Below are positions 30,162-41,669 of a stretch of DNA of 64,000 nucleotides, one piece after another. Within the stretch, counting starts at the first letter, position 1. Each line of letters opens with the position of its first letter. The DNA comes from Undaria pinnatifida (lineage: Eukaryota > Sar > Phaeophyceae > Laminariales > Alariaceae). The notes beneath the pieces are model-generated. The model did no database searches. It was not told the DNA's origin and saw only the letters and a list, made by a program, of their open reading frames with translations. Both the position numbers and the translations under genes were made by a program. The stretch is taken from assembly GCA_012845835.1 (NCBI GenBank), contig JABAKD010000025.1, positions 8,361,338 through 8,425,337 of the forward strand. The letters run 5' to 3'.

Positions 30162-30605
30162 GCGTTATTCGATTTGACGGGCCCTGAAAAAAAGAGCAAG
30201 AAGACTCAAGGAAAGTATAAAAGTCTGCAGTCTCCAGCAATCTCTCTGTTGTTGCATCCAAAGTTGCATAATCCACTAGCATCTATGGTCATATGATGGG
30301 AAAGCGAAAACGCTGGAGGTAACGTAGGATGGAAATAACTGCGCCAATACCGAGGCGCGGGATGGGAGAAGAAAAATGTGTGCGCGTTATTCGATTAGAC
30401 GGGCCCTGAAAAAAAGAGCAAGAAGACTCAAGGAAAGTATAAGAGTCTGCAGTCTCCAGCCATCTCTCTGTTGTTGCATCCAAAGTTGCATAATCTACTA
30501 GCATCTACGGTCATATGATGGGAAAGCGGAAAAGCTGGAGGTAACGTAGGATGGAAAAATTTTGCGCCAATACCGAGGCGCGGGATGGGAGAAGAAAAAA
30601 TTGTG
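30162..30605 (+). repeat. 222-bp tandem duplication
   Basis: Units 30162-30383 and 30384-30605 are nearly identical. Each contains GGGCCCTGAAAAAAAGAGC, a CTGCAGTCTCCAGC block and GGCGCGGGATGGGAGAAG. It looks recent. Confidence 0.88.
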
Positions 30606-30880
30606 CGTGCGTCGGGATGGGATGGGAACAACTGGGCAGGCAGTGGGACGGGAAGCCGTCGGCACGGGAACAAGACACGTCACGGCGGGACGGGAAGCAG
30701 TCCGGGACGGGAGCAAGGCACGTTACGTCGGGATGGTAGACGGCGGGAACAGAAACCAACGCCGGGAACGGTTGGGAAATCGCCGGCCTGAACGAAACTT
30801 CACACGGTTTCCCGTTCCCCTTTCGTCCCGTTGGCGTTCCCGTCCCGTTCCCGTCGGGTTCCCGTCCCGACCACAATTTC
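30605..30880 (+). repeat. GGGAC pentamer family, locus 1
   Basis: Degenerate GGGACGGGAA units, then the complementary TTCCCGTCCCG in the second half, so the locus is partly inverted. Related to 50000-50400 and 51240-51545. Confidence 0.65.
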
Positions 30881-31174
30881 CCGTCTCGAGTTTTTGCCGC
30901 GCGCAGTGTTGGAAAACGAAAAAGAAAAAAGAAAACTGTTGGAGTTTGTCTTGCAACCACGAAAGACACAAGAAGATCGCGGCGATGAGTAGATTTGAGA
31001 AGTGAACACGACCACACTGTCACAAGCTACTGGCCTTTTGAGACATCTGACGAGCATCATCACACATGCCTGGTTTTATCCCCTCATTGCGGGTTTATAC
31101 AGTTTCCGTGCGCAGAACAAGGCTGAACGTCTTAGTCCTGATGACCCTGGCATTAGCAGGGGAGTCACCGACCT

Positions 31175-31600
31175 GTATCCTTTACGAGGACATACACACC
31201 CCGTGACACGCGCGATCGAAGTTTCACACGCAGCTTTCAAAGCTGGGCTTTGATCAAATTCCTTCTGGGTCGATCTCGCAGCTGAAGTGTATTTTTCCAT
31301 TCTAGAAAAAAGATTAAAAACATCAACTGTGAGTATGACCGATGTGGGTAGTTGAAATTCAACTTTGCAAGCTGCGTCATTCGTCAGACACCCATTGGGC
31401 GTGCTTGTGCTATATTCCATTTACAATATGGTGTTTGTGATTGTTGATGCTCATTAAATACGTATAATACTTCACGAGGGTATACACATCCCGTAACACG
31501 CGCGATCGAAATATCACACGCACCTTGCAAAGCGGAGTTTTGATCAAAGTCCTTTTGGGTCGATCTCACAGCTGAAGTGTATTTTCTCATTTAAAAAATA
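31175..31600 (+). repeat. repeat D, two copies, with core J between
   Basis: 31175-31310 and 31465-31600 share CACACGC.GCGATCGAA, TTTTGATCAAA and GGGTCGATCTC.CAGCTGAAGTGTATTTT. Between them (31318-31385) lies core J (ATCAACTGTGAGTATGACC...GCAAGCTGCGT). Confidence 0.65.
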
Positions 31601-31644
31601 ACAACAGTACCGCATAACATAAATATATATATATTATATATATG

Positions 31645-32596
31645 ATCATCATTTTTTCGGGGATTCGGTCAGGAGCTTTTTTCGTCTCGGCCTCAGTATG
31701 CGATTCTCGGAACTGGAATTCTCGGTCAAACAGCTTCGTTCGAGCGCCGTCTTCGGGGGGCGGCTCCAACGCCCCTTGCCCTGCCGTATCCGTTCCGCAC
31801 CTCGACGTGAACGCGGATTGACGCTGAGCGACACAAGCGAGAAGCGCATTTTTTTTTGTATTTTGGGCGGTATACGCCCCAGCTATTCTTGGATCTTGGC
31901 ATATGTAGAGCTTGAACGAATAAACAAGGGACAACACTTCTAAATTGACATCATTTCCAAATTGGCATCTAAATTTCTTCCCGACGATGCATGGCCGCCT
32001 CGAAGCGCTTGCCCTATCGTAGCTGCTACTGCTGTGTGTCGTTTCCTTTCGGCTCAGTGGGTATGGTGCTATTATATAACCAACGAAGGATGTGTCGTGA
32101 GTACGATTCTCACCGACATAATATTTGGTAATCAGGAGCGTGCGCGCTGGAGACATTATGAATGGTTGTGATAATTGTTAGTGTTCTCCTGAGTACTGCT
32201 AACTGTTAAGTATAGTAGTGCGTGGAGAGGGGAGATAGCTTCGGAGATGGCTCTTACGAAGTCGGTGAGAATTAATGAACGAACTCGAAAACATATTTGG
32301 TTGGATTTTTGCATAAACCACTGCTGTGAGTTTTACTGAGTCACGTGACAGTGGGTAGTGCATGTGTCGTGAGTTCGATTTTCACTGACTTCATATTTGT
32401 CTTGTTAAAGCGTGCGCCCTGACGACATTGTGAATGATAATTTTAGTAGCTTAACATATATACGTATGTAGCACTACCCACTGAGCTACTTAACCAACCC
32501 ACTGAGCTACTGAGTCAAGTGATTAAGCAGCTCAGTGGGCAGTGCTGTAGGATTTCTCGGTCAAAAATCGCTTTGTTCGAAGGCCGCCATCCAAGC
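31645..32596 (+). repeat. ~0.9-kb direct repeat with tRNA-like boxes, copy 1
   Basis: Matches 36768-37702 closely over its first ~600 bp and in blocks beyond. It contains segments like CGGCTCAGTGGGTA (A-box-like) and GAGTNCGATTCTCACCGAC (B-box-like), repeated about every 280 bp. A shorter relative of its start follows at 32555-32740. No coding capacity. Confidence 0.75.
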
Positions 32597-32744
32597 GAGA
32601 AGCGCGCAAAAATTTTGTATTTTGAACGGTACTCTCCAGTTATTCTTCGGATCTTGGTGTATGGAGAGGTTGATAACATCAAACTTGGTAAGACATTATT
32701 TCCAAAATGGCGTCATATTTTGTCCCAAAACAAATAATAGTATT

Positions 32745-33475
32745 ACTGTAAAAAAATCCCCAGGGTACTGCGGTAGGGATCATAGTAGTGCATTTGTTTA
32801 TTGAATTTCGGTTGGTAGGTACACGTAATACAGTAATACATACATGGGTATAGACGTGGCAAGCGCCCGCATGACTAAACGAGGAGGAGGTAGTAGTTAT
32901 TACGATTACTGCGCCAGAAAAAGCCACACAGCAGCATTGCGAGTGGCTGCGTCCCCGGGGCCTCGAGGGTTGCATTCTACAAGTTCGGGCAAACCGACAT
33001 GGTTTGTACTCTCGTGCAAGTAATATAGGTATGTAGCAGTAAGAGCACACACAGTGATGCTCTATTACACACAACATGTTTTTTGTCTGTGACTTATTGT
33101 ATGGCATGGGGGAGGGTGTGCCAAAAACAGGGAATACATTTTCGACACAAAACCAAGGGGAAGAATCGTTCCTCCTGTTAAGCTGCGCCACGCGAAGTGG
33201 TAGTAAGTAGACAGTATCCACAGAAGAAACCAGTGGTGGCATGCATTCGTCCCGGTATCGCATTGTTTGTTGTTTTTTACCCCCGAGAAGACTCTTTGGA
33301 GAAATATAGGCGGTGTGCTTTGTTGTTGCTGTGGTCCCTGACTTCGTTGCTGTGGTCGTTTGCCGGTCAAGTGCAAGCGGTCGTGTTGGTACCTAACTGG
33401 CAAATAACTTTGTGTTGCTTCGTACTTGACGTGCTCCTTGCTGCTGATGGCTGATTGATCATCTCTTCTTCAAGT
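32745..33475. other. no recognised feature
   Basis: A 194-codon minus-strand frame (32679-33263) spans most of it. Its composition is Cys/Thr/Pro-mixed without a domain, and it partly overlaps the 0.9-kb repeat. I treat it as chance. Confidence 0.35.
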
Positions 33476-33479
33476 GAGT

Positions 33480-33787
33480 TTTTTTCTTTTGGCACCCTTC
33501 TACTTTCCAGTTTCTGGACATACAAGCCGTGGTCACAGGTGTCGTCCTTCCCTTCCCCCCCCCGGTTATTGCCTTCATTTTTTTTGGCGCATAGGGTTTA
33601 GCACACACTAATCGTCGATTTTTCATTGAGTGTTGCTAACTCACGCTCTCGCGCTTTCCGCAAGTCAATTAGTGTACAAGAAAAAGTCCTACGAAAAATT
33701 ATACGAGTACGCACTCGGCGGGATTCAAACTCACGAAGCTGACCTATACCAGGCTCGAGGATATAACCTGATACGCCACCGGGGCAG
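33480..33787 (-). repeat. SINE-B, tRNA-like head, copy 1
   Basis: On the minus strand it starts CCCCGGTGGCGTATCAGG (A-box region), with GAGTTTGAATCCCGCCGAGTG (B-box) 45 bp on. The body ends near a GGTGTCGTC/CCACGGCTTG block. Copy 2 (59435-59715) matches over the whole length. Fragments occur at 43845-43985 (minus) and 62265-62365 (plus). Confidence 0.75.
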
Positions 33788-33804
33788 TGAGTGATATAGA
33801 GCCA

Positions 33805-34168
33805 GTCGCCCCGGTGGTCTAGTGGGGTTACACTTGAATACTACTACTAGTAATACTAGCGTTGATCCTTGAGTTAATAACCACCGTTGTGAGCTTTGTT
33901 GGCTTTATTAATTTGCAGAAACAAATGGGAAAAAAAGGATCAACTAACTGCTGAAATCGCTTAGCAGCATGGGTAGATACAATTCGACGCGAACCAACAA
34001 GAGAAGAAATGCTGAATTCTTCTGGATATAAAATTAGGGCAGGTGCCGTAGTGGGGAGGGGGTAGGGGAGCCCGCTACATGACCCCGGATCTGGATTATA
34101 CTACTGGGAGGGCGAGCGTAGTGCGAGAATCACAATGAATGGGACATAATGGGGAAAATAAAATAAGT
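33805..34168 (+). repeat. SINE-A, tRNA-Glu/Asp-like head, copy 1
   Basis: Starts GTCGCCCCGGTGGTCTAGTGG: TGGTCTAGTGG is an exact A-box form, and a weak B-box (CTTGAGTTAATAACCACC) follows. The ~280-bp body matches 38596-38930. It lies head-to-head with SINE-B, 17 bp apart. Confidence 0.78.
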
Positions 34169-34199
34169 GAGGTGTATCACTGCTGCTGTAATAATGCGA

Positions 34200-34320
34200 T
34201 ACCATTAAGAAAAATTCACCCACATAGTATATTACAAATACCAACAACGCAGCTTGACGAGTATTGACCCGAATTTCGTCGAACTCACGGCTGACGTCCT
34301 TAAAATATTTTTATGAAATA
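34200..34320 (-). repeat. core J with 5' extension
   Basis: Carries TTCACCCACATAGTATATTACAA, ACGCAGCTTG and GTCGAACTCACGGCTGACGTCC, matching both units at 58510-58780. Confidence 0.65.
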
Positions 34321-34684
34321 CGATACCCAAGCAAGTTGCACCGATCGAATCGATCTGGACTGACTGCTGTGTTATGCAAATGGTCCGTGTACAACTTCTC
34401 TAAATCAATGCAAATGGTCCATGTACAACTTCTCTAATCACAGGCCAGTATGAGATGATAGTGTTTGAACTTGCTGAACTTCTTAGTGAGTGGTGGTTTC
34501 CTCTATCCACGAAACCCGGCCGAGCCGATCAATCGAAGGTTGGGTAACACTGTTCGGCGTGGTATCGAGGCAGGGGGTCAAATGAAATGCCCGCGTACCG
34601 CGGGGTTGGGGTATACGAATAAAAATTCAGCAGTAGTGGCGCGAGTTGCCCCATTTCTTCTAGTTGTAAATACCTTGAAGGATT

Positions 34685-35690
34685 TCTGAACCGGGGGTGG
34701 ACCCTGTTCTGTGGTGCTGGCGTTGTATACGAACCTCAGCGAGCTAAGGCTTCCACACCGTGCGGTGTGGTGTGGACCCGGGAGAAGTCGGTTTTTTTCC
34801 CCGGTTTGTTGGAGCTGATGGGGTATGGAAGGATTTCTGGAACGGCGGTGGAGCCCTATCCTCGTCGGGTGCGTCGGAACGCCCCCCGCCCGCTTGCTGG
34901 TCTATCTCCTCCCCGGGTGTCTCTGGCTCTACGAGCTGCACAGCCAATGAACGATAAGCCAATGTGAATAGATGATTGTCGCACCATCATGCGGGGCTGT
35001 GTCGACCCGCGGGAGAAATCGGTTATCGTCCCCAGTTTGTCAGGATTTCTGAAACGGGCACAGGACTCTATGTCCTCCCATGATGGCGCTGCCCTTATGT
35101 TCCAGCCCCAGCCAATCAGCGGTAAGCGAATATGGTTGGGGTTCCACGTCGTGTGGAGTGGTGTCGACACGGTAGGTCATCGTCATTGTTCCCGCGTTTT
35201 TGGAGCTGTAGAGATTCGGGGGATTCTTGAATCGGGGATGGGACCCTATCTTCCCCGTGTGCGACGGAAATGCCCCCCAATGATGGGCCTCTATCCGCCT
35301 AGCACGGCGCTCTGGAGCTCGAACCAATCGGCGATTAGCCAACGGGATTGGGGTTTTCTCGCCGTACAGGGTGGTGTCGACCCGAGAAAGCTCGGTTTGC
35401 TTCCCCGGTTGATGGAAGTTTTGGAGATATAGAATGACCTCTGGACCAGGGATGGGACCTTATATCCTCTCGAGGTGGAGCTGGCTCAACATGCGGACCA
35501 TGGACAATCAGAAACTCGGCCGGTGGGGTGGGGATTTCCACACCGTGCGGGGAGGTATTAACCCGGAATGATATCCGTGCTCGTCCCCGGGTTGTCCGAG
35601 CTGTAGATGTGTGGATGAATTCCGATCCCGGCATGTGACCCTATCGTGCCCGGGTAACGCTATGAATCCTGGCCAATGAGCGATCAGACG
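34685..35690 (+). repeat. five ~210-bp tandem units with CCAAT motifs
   Basis: Units marked by GTGTGGTGTCGACCCGNGAGAA, CCCCGGTTTGT, GGATTTCTGAA.GGG and TGGGACCCTATC. Each carries GCCAATNAGCGATNAGCC or a variant (about 34944, 35112, 35321, 35495, 35671). Frames across it are unit-length and without domains. Confidence 0.7.
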
Positions 35691-35715
35691 AAAATGGCAT
35701 GTTTTTATTTTTGTC

Positions 35716-35722
35716 TATAAAA
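35716..35722 (+). promoter_or_regulatory. TATA box downstream of the CCAAT array
   Basis: TATAAAA in TTTTTGTCTATAAAAACTCGAG, 40-50 bp after the last CCAAT of the array. The retroposon copy at 35785 follows directly, so any original transcript unit is interrupted. Confidence 0.4.
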
Positions 35723-35784
35723 ACTCGAGTCTGAAATTCTCAACTCTCAAAATTGTAAGCTCTGTGGTCGCGTATTGACTTATG

Positions 35785-36115
35785 CCTGTCGTGCGTATGC
35801 GTAGTGATAGATACTACGTGTAATATATACGTGGTAGTCTTCCTTGGGTGGCAATCGGAATATTTGGTTTCTCCAGGCGTGAGTAGTGAGACGTATGCAC
35901 CGGCCTGGACCTGGCACATCGTAGACTGATTCCCGATTTCACTTTTATATGTTTCTGGTGGAGGCATGAATTGCGTCAGCTGTGGTATATGCGTGTACCA
36001 CCTTGGGTTGTGTGTGTGTTTTCCCTGGGGTATTCCTCAGCTCCAGAGTGACTGGAGCCTGTCCTGTGACCACGGACTTGATTATGCGAGTTAATGTGAG
36101 AACAACAACAACAAC
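35785..36115 (+). repeat. CAA-tailed retroposon, copy 2
   Basis: Same order of blocks as 18393-18745, ending GAGTTAATGTGAGAACAACAACAACAAC. Confidence 0.68.
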
Positions 36116-36119
36116 TGTA

Positions 36120-36760
36120 TTTACAAGAAGTGAGCGATCTACACAGCTGGCAACAAGCAGCAGCATTGCAACAGCATTCGAGGAGTTGAATGACGAAGGC
36201 AGCCATACCACCGTGTTTCGCGCCTGGAACAACGTCAGCACGTCTCTCCACGATCAGACTACACGCAGACAGTCGATCTGGGAGGCTCGGATCTAGATGA
36301 TACTATTACATCATCATGCATTGTATACTTCAGAAGCTGACTCAGTGCGCGCCTCTCGGTGGCTACGAAGAGAACACGCAGCGGACATGGCCAGTCACGT
36401 TACTGGCCCCGGGTGCTTGATTGAGTAAAACTATCATAAGAAACGCACTCGGCACGTTTCGTGGCAAGACTAAAGGGTCAGTCGGCGTGTGCTCGGATTT
36501 GTCCGATCGAAATCTGATGAATGAAGCTCGGAATGGGATTCACTTTAAAAAAGTTGCTACTTAGTAGTACATTTTGTTATGATTGTTAGCCCATATCGAA
36601 CTCTTGGCAATACCTTGCATACTGTACGCGCAGACTATGATTGATTGTGTGTGATGACTTTTTTTACTCTACCAAGTATTGAATCGAACAATTCAAAGTG
36701 CTGCCCTGCCCTACCCGAAGCATGTGTGCCGGCGACATGCGGAGCCCTTGTAAATATATA
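36120..36760. other. no recognised gene
   Basis: Mixed sequence. 36690-36755 (CCCTGCCCTACCC ... CATGCGGAGCCCTTGTAA) recurs at 39905-39970, a small repeat of unknown kind. Confidence 0.35.
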
Positions 36761-36767
36761 TATATAT

Positions 36768-37702
36768 ATGATCATCATTTTTTTGGGGATTCGGTCAGGA
36801 GCTTTTTTCGTCTCGGCCTCAGTATGCGATTCTCGGAACTGGAATTCTCGGTCAAATAGCTTCGTTCGAGCGCCGTCTTCGGGGGGCGGCTCCAACGCCC
36901 CTCGCCCTGCCGTATCCGTTCCGCACCTCAACGTGAACGCGGATAGACGCTGAGCGAGACAAGCGAGAAGCGCGTTTTTCTTTGTATTTTAGGCGGTATA
37001 CGCCCGAGCTATTCTTGGATCTTGGCGTATGTAGAGCTTGAACGAATAAATAAGGGACAACACTTCCATATTGGCATCATTTCCAAAATGGCGTCTAAAT
37101 TGCTTCCCGACGATGCTTTTTTCATGGCCGCCTCGAAGCGCTTGCCCTATCGTAGCTGCTACTGCTGTGTGTCGTTTCCTTTCGGCTCAGTGGGTAGTGC
37201 TATGTAACCAACGAAGAATGTGTAGAGAGTACGATTCTCACCGACATCATGTTTGGTAATCAGGAGCGTGCGTGCTGGAGACATTATGAATGGTTATGAT
37301 ACCTGGTAGTTGTTAGTGTTCTCCTGAGTACTATCGATACTAACTGTAGTAGCACGTGGAGAGGAGATAGCTCCGGAGATTCCTCTTACGAAGTCCGTGA
37401 GAATTAATTAACGAACTCGAAAACACATTTGGTTGGTTTTTTAGCATGACCCAATGAGTTACTGAGTCACGTGAAAGTGGGCAGTGCTATGTGTCGTGAG
37501 TTCGATTCTCACCGACTTAATATTTGTCTTTGTCAAGCATGTGCGCTGAAGACATTATGAATGGTTATTTTGGCAGTTTAACATATTATGTAGCACTACT
37601 CACTAAGCTATACTGAGCCACTGAGTGATTTAGCAGCTCAGTGGGGGCAGTGCTGTAGAATTTCTCGGTCAAATAACTTTGTTCGAAGGGCGCTGTCCAC
37701 CG
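36768..37702 (+). repeat. ~0.9-kb direct repeat with tRNA-like boxes, copy 2
   Basis: Partner of 31645-32596. Begins TGATCATCATTTTTTTGGGG after an AT dinucleotide run, as copy 1 does. Holds the same A- and B-box-like segments near 37185-37250 and 37440-37520. Confidence 0.75.
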
Positions 37703-38009
37703 CCTTCCTTATCCGTCCCCTATACCTGGTCGTGGACGCGCACTACGTACGGGAGGTAAGAAACACATCCGAGAATCGCGGCGATGATTTTGGATTTTGG
37801 ATTCCTGGGCAATTCTTTTTCCGAGAACGGGTCAACGCGTGGCGTACTAATCGATGGCACAGCAGCAATCTATAGTAGTAGTAGGTATCTTCTTGACAAC
37901 ATGTCATATGCGCGAGCAATCGATGATACTACATACAGCAGCAGTAAATAATCTGTAATAATAGTCGACGATATATACCTGGTACGCTGTTTTCAAATTC
38001 CAAGCTTCA

Positions 38010-38405
38010 AGAGCAGCAGTGTTTTTGTTTTTGTGTTTTCGTGTTTTTGTGTTTTTGTTGTTGTGGTGGTGGTGGTGGTGGTGGTGGTGGCGGTTGCGGT
38101 GGTGGTGGTGGTGGTGGTGGTGGTTGCGGTTGTTGTTGGGGTGGTGGTGGTGGCGATGGTGGTTGTGGTTTGTGGTTGCGGTTGCGGTGGCGGTTGCGGT
38201 TGCGTTTGCGGTTGGGGTTGGGGTTGGGCTTGCGGTTGGGGTTGGGGTTACGGTTGCGGTTGCGGTTGCGGTTGCGGTTGCGGTTGCGGTTGCGGTTGCG
38301 GTTGCGGTTGAGGTTGGTGGTTGTGGTTGTGGTTGTGGTTGTGGTTGTTGTTGTGGTGGTGGTTGTGGTTGTGGTTGTGGTTGTTGTTGTTGTTGTTGTG
38401 GTTGT
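38010..38405. repeat. GTTGCG/GTGGTG simple-repeat array
   Basis: About 400 bp of GGTGGT, GGTTGC and TTGTGG units. It adjoins 38405-38455, the reverse complement of the CAA-tailed retroposon's 3' end, so the array sits where the retroposon tail should be. Confidence 0.85.
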
Positions 38406-38455
38406 TCTCACATTAACTCGCATAATCAAGTCCGTGGTCACAGGACAGGGTCCAT
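38405..38455 (-). repeat. CAA-tailed retroposon, 3' fragment
   Basis: Minus strand: GACCACGGACTTGATTATGCGAGTTAATGTGAGAACAACC, running into the simple-repeat array. Confidence 0.65.
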
Positions 38456-38595
38456 CAGTAAATAACGTTGACTGACACCACTGCACAGGCAACAAATCCC
38501 TTGAGTAACGCGGCGTCAACCATCGTAATATCATACATTTCGGGCAATGTAATCTCTGTGCAAATATCCTGTTTGCTTTATTCAATTGTCAGCCG

Positions 38596-38930
38596 GTCGC
38601 CCCGGTGGTCTAGTGGTTTTATCCTCGAACCCTACTAACGTTCGTTGTGCCTTGAGTTCAATTCCCACCATGATGAGATTTGACTTTATTTGCAAAATTG
38701 TGAAAAAAAAAGGGATCAACTGCTGAGAGCGCCGAGCAGCGTGGGTAGGTACAATTCGACGCGAGTCGACGAGGGAAGAAAGTGCTGACTTCTTCTCGCG
38801 ATAAATGAAGGCGCGTGCCGAAGTGGGTAGGGAGGAGGAGGGCCCGCTATGTGACCCCGGATCTGAGTTACTACTGGGAGGGAGCTCGAGAGTGGTGCGA
38901 GGATAACAAATGGGATGAAAAAAAAAAATG
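38596..38930 (+). repeat. SINE-A, copy 2
   Basis: GTCGCCCCGGTGGTCTAGTGG head with a clearer B-box (CTTGAGTTCAATTCCCACC). The body has GGGATCAACTGCTGAGAGCG, GACCCCGGATCTG and ACTACTGGGAGGG, ending in an A run. Confidence 0.8.
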
Positions 38931-38999
38931 TTGCAAAGGGATATTATTACTACCACACACAGCACCTCTATCCTTTTCCGGATTTTTTTTTTTTGCATG

Positions 39000-39900
39000 T
39001 GTCCATTCTTCTACAGATTACTCATTTTTGGTGCAGTAGTAGTACATCCTGAAAGATACCAGAATGTCTGCGCCTATTTTTTTTTTGAAGTTGGACTTCA
39101 GTCGGAAATGAAAAATACCTAACACCGACCTTTTCCGCTATGCGCATTGTCCGAAACGAAAAAAATACTACTACCAGTAAATAATATTGTAGTCTCCAAG
39201 TAGAAAATACACACGGCACTGTCAACAGTCGTCATGGTAGACACTCCGGATATAATTTATTGAGGGGACGCGTGCGATTTCGACAACGTCAAAGCACCCG
39301 CGAAGTAAAGACAGCAGATACACATATCGCGCCTTTTCGAGTAAAAACAGAGAAGAAGCAATACGCCAACCTCCCGTACGAGCAAAGCCACCCCGCATCT
39401 ATCTTAGACAACGCCGCCGCAACGAGAGATAGCTCTCTTCTTCGTTTTCCTCCTCACCCGTGACGAGGCAGACCAATCAATGCGGCAGCCTTCAGGAAAT
39501 AAACAAAGCTCTTCTTCCAAAACCTCGCCGGCTGACATCGCCCCGTGTCGACGCTTGATGCAAAACCGACTTTGCATCCTGTCGACTTCGAACCTCCATT
39601 GCGACGGGGACAGCAGTGCAGTCTCTTCATTGATGCCAAGTCCTCTTTCGTTTCGCTTAGAGGCGAAGCAGGTTCTCAATATTCTTTTCGGTATTTTTGT
39701 TTGATATACGCGAACTTTTACTTGACAGTGCATTTAACAACAGCAGTGTGTTTCGCCTATCTTTGCCTTCTTTGTTGTATATGACGTTTTTATTCTGTCA
39801 AATTGTGCCCTTCATAATCTCATGTTCGTATTAAACTCTTGGAATTACTTTAAAGTTCAACGAATGTCAAATCGGACAGCTACACCTCAACTTGTCGAAT
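39000..39900. other. no recognised feature
   Basis: Short overlapping frames on both strands around 39260-39780. None shows a domain, and splice-consistent exons are not evident. Confidence 0.3.
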
Positions 39901-40029
39901 AGCTGCCTTGCCCTACCCCAGGCAAGGGCGCCGGCGAATGCCGGCGCCCATGCGGAGCCCTTGTAAGAACAACAATTTAATTTACTCGTACGGGACTTCT
40001 GACTGAGATACCTAGCCACATATCATAAG

Positions 40030-40192
40030 AACAACAACGGCCTTGACCACAACAACAACCACAACAATCAACAACAGCAACAGCAACAACAACAACAGCA
40101 ACAGCAGTAGCAGCAGCAGCAGCAGCAGCCGCAGCAGCAGCCGCAGCAGCAGCAGCCGCAGCAGCAGCAGCCGCAGCAGCAGCATTACTGCA
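40030..40192. repeat. AAC then CAG trinucleotide microsatellite
   Basis: ACAACAACC units pass into CAG/CCGCAG. The frame that runs on to 40771 is Ser/Thr/Asn-rich and then Phe/Arg-rich without a domain, so I do not call it. Confidence 0.85.
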
Positions 40193-40865
40193 AAAATGAC
40201 ACAAGCGGTTTTGCATTTCAAGACACGACCATATTTCCAGGGAGTCGTTGGTCGTTTTTATAGTCTGTTGTACGCTATTTTTCACGCACAACTTTTTTTT
40301 TCGAAGGGTCGTGCACCTCTTGGGGTCGTTTCAATCATGCAATATTTTATTTTTCCGGAGAGCGCTTTCCCCGATAATTTCTTGTCGAACTCATCCCCAC
40401 GAACTTTACACAAGATACTTTTTTCGCGAACCCTTTTCCCAAGAGGTTGCGTCTGTGACAGGTTTTGCTCGGAGACTTTGCTCGAACGTTTACGTTTGTT
40501 TTCAGAATATTTTTCGGAATGCTTTTTCGGCGATTTTTCTCCGGCGTGTTTTTTTTCTTTTTTCCGGGGAGTTTCTAACCGCACGAGCAATGGGCGTGTT
40601 TTACGGTCACAGCGTGCTACTGTTTTTAATTTTTACCGTTTGCGGCACGCCGTTCGTCATGGGAAGCTACCCCCATCGAATCCTATGATACCACAACACA
40701 CAAAAGCAGTACAGAATTCGCGTAGTACGCCATGCGACACCACTTGCCCCCTTTCTGGGTGCAGCTGTTAGTCGGCTTGACTTTACGACTAGTAGCTAAT
40801 CGGTTGTACATGTGCTACAATAGAGGTGCACCACTTTTATTTCAGAGGTTTCTCACATCAGCAGC

Positions 40866-40954
40866 TTAACGCCTTTACAGCTGGAAACCCTTTTTGGGGA
40901 CAAAATGTACTTGATTTTAGTATAGGGAGGGATTTGGGGGCTCTAAAGGGGTTT
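40866..40954. mobile_element. 88-bp MITE family copy
   Basis: TTAACGCCTTTACAGCTGG ... GGGGGCTCTAAAGGGGTT. The inner block ACTTGATTTTAGTATAGGGAGGG is conserved in all copies. Confidence 0.75.
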
Positions 40955-41238
40955 CAAGCACCTCTCCCAAAAAACTGATTTGGTGAGATGTAAAACAGCT
41001 ACCGGATGAAAAATCCATCATGGCCTAGGTATACACAAGAATCATTAAGAGAAAAAACTATTTCCGAGGATTTTGGGCTAAGGAGCCCCGTCGTTCAGAA
41101 ACAATTTCAGACGAAAACTGCTACGACCTCTATCGTACCACGTGCCGCTGTTAAGCCATTGACGCGTGCTACGACAGAGGTGTTAAGGTATACCTGGTAC
41201 CACTTTTTGGCGAAGATGTTATTGAATGACGTCGCTCC

Positions 41239-41328
41239 TTAACCCCTTTACAACTGGAAACCCGTTTTTGGGGACAAACTTACTTGAATTTAGTAAAGGG
41301 AGGGGTTCGGGGGCTCTAAAGGGGTTAA
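41239..41328. mobile_element. 88-bp MITE family, best copy
   Basis: 90 bp with inverted ends TTAACCCCTTTA and TAAAGGGGTTAA. Body: GGAAACCCGTTTTTGGGGACAAACTTACTTGAATTTAGTA. No coding capacity. The terminal TTAA may be part of the target site. Confidence 0.82.
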
Positions 41329-41669
41329 CCCAAAATCGTCCGAAAGCCATTCTTGTTTCGAAAACCGATTGTTTTTTGTACACCCAAGTCCACTGGTCTG
41401 TGCATCGGGTTGGGCTTAGTTTCTGTTCTATCAAAATCAATTTTTAGGAGAGAATACGAAGAGCTCCTGAAAAACGAAAACGGTGCATGCATGCCTGCCG
41501 CCCTGTGAGCCAGCGAAGTGTGCTACGACAGAGGCAGGAATTTTCGACGGCAAAAAAAATCCCCGGAGGACGGGGCTCCCCAAAAAAATCGTCCGAATGT
41601 CATTCTTGTTTCGCAAAAAATATTGTTCTGCACCAGCCCGACAATAAAGATAAGCTCGATATGAAAATA

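Noticed and set aside
32679-33263. 194-codon minus-strand frame
   Set aside because: No domain, no codon pattern I trust, and part of it lies in a repeat relative.
33805-33880. Functional tRNA gene
   Set aside because: A- and B-box-like sequences are present but the cloverleaf stems do not close and a conserved SINE body follows.
38007-38585. 192-codon Thr/Asn-Arg-rich frame
   Set aside because: Translation of the GTTGCG/GTGGTG simple repeat.
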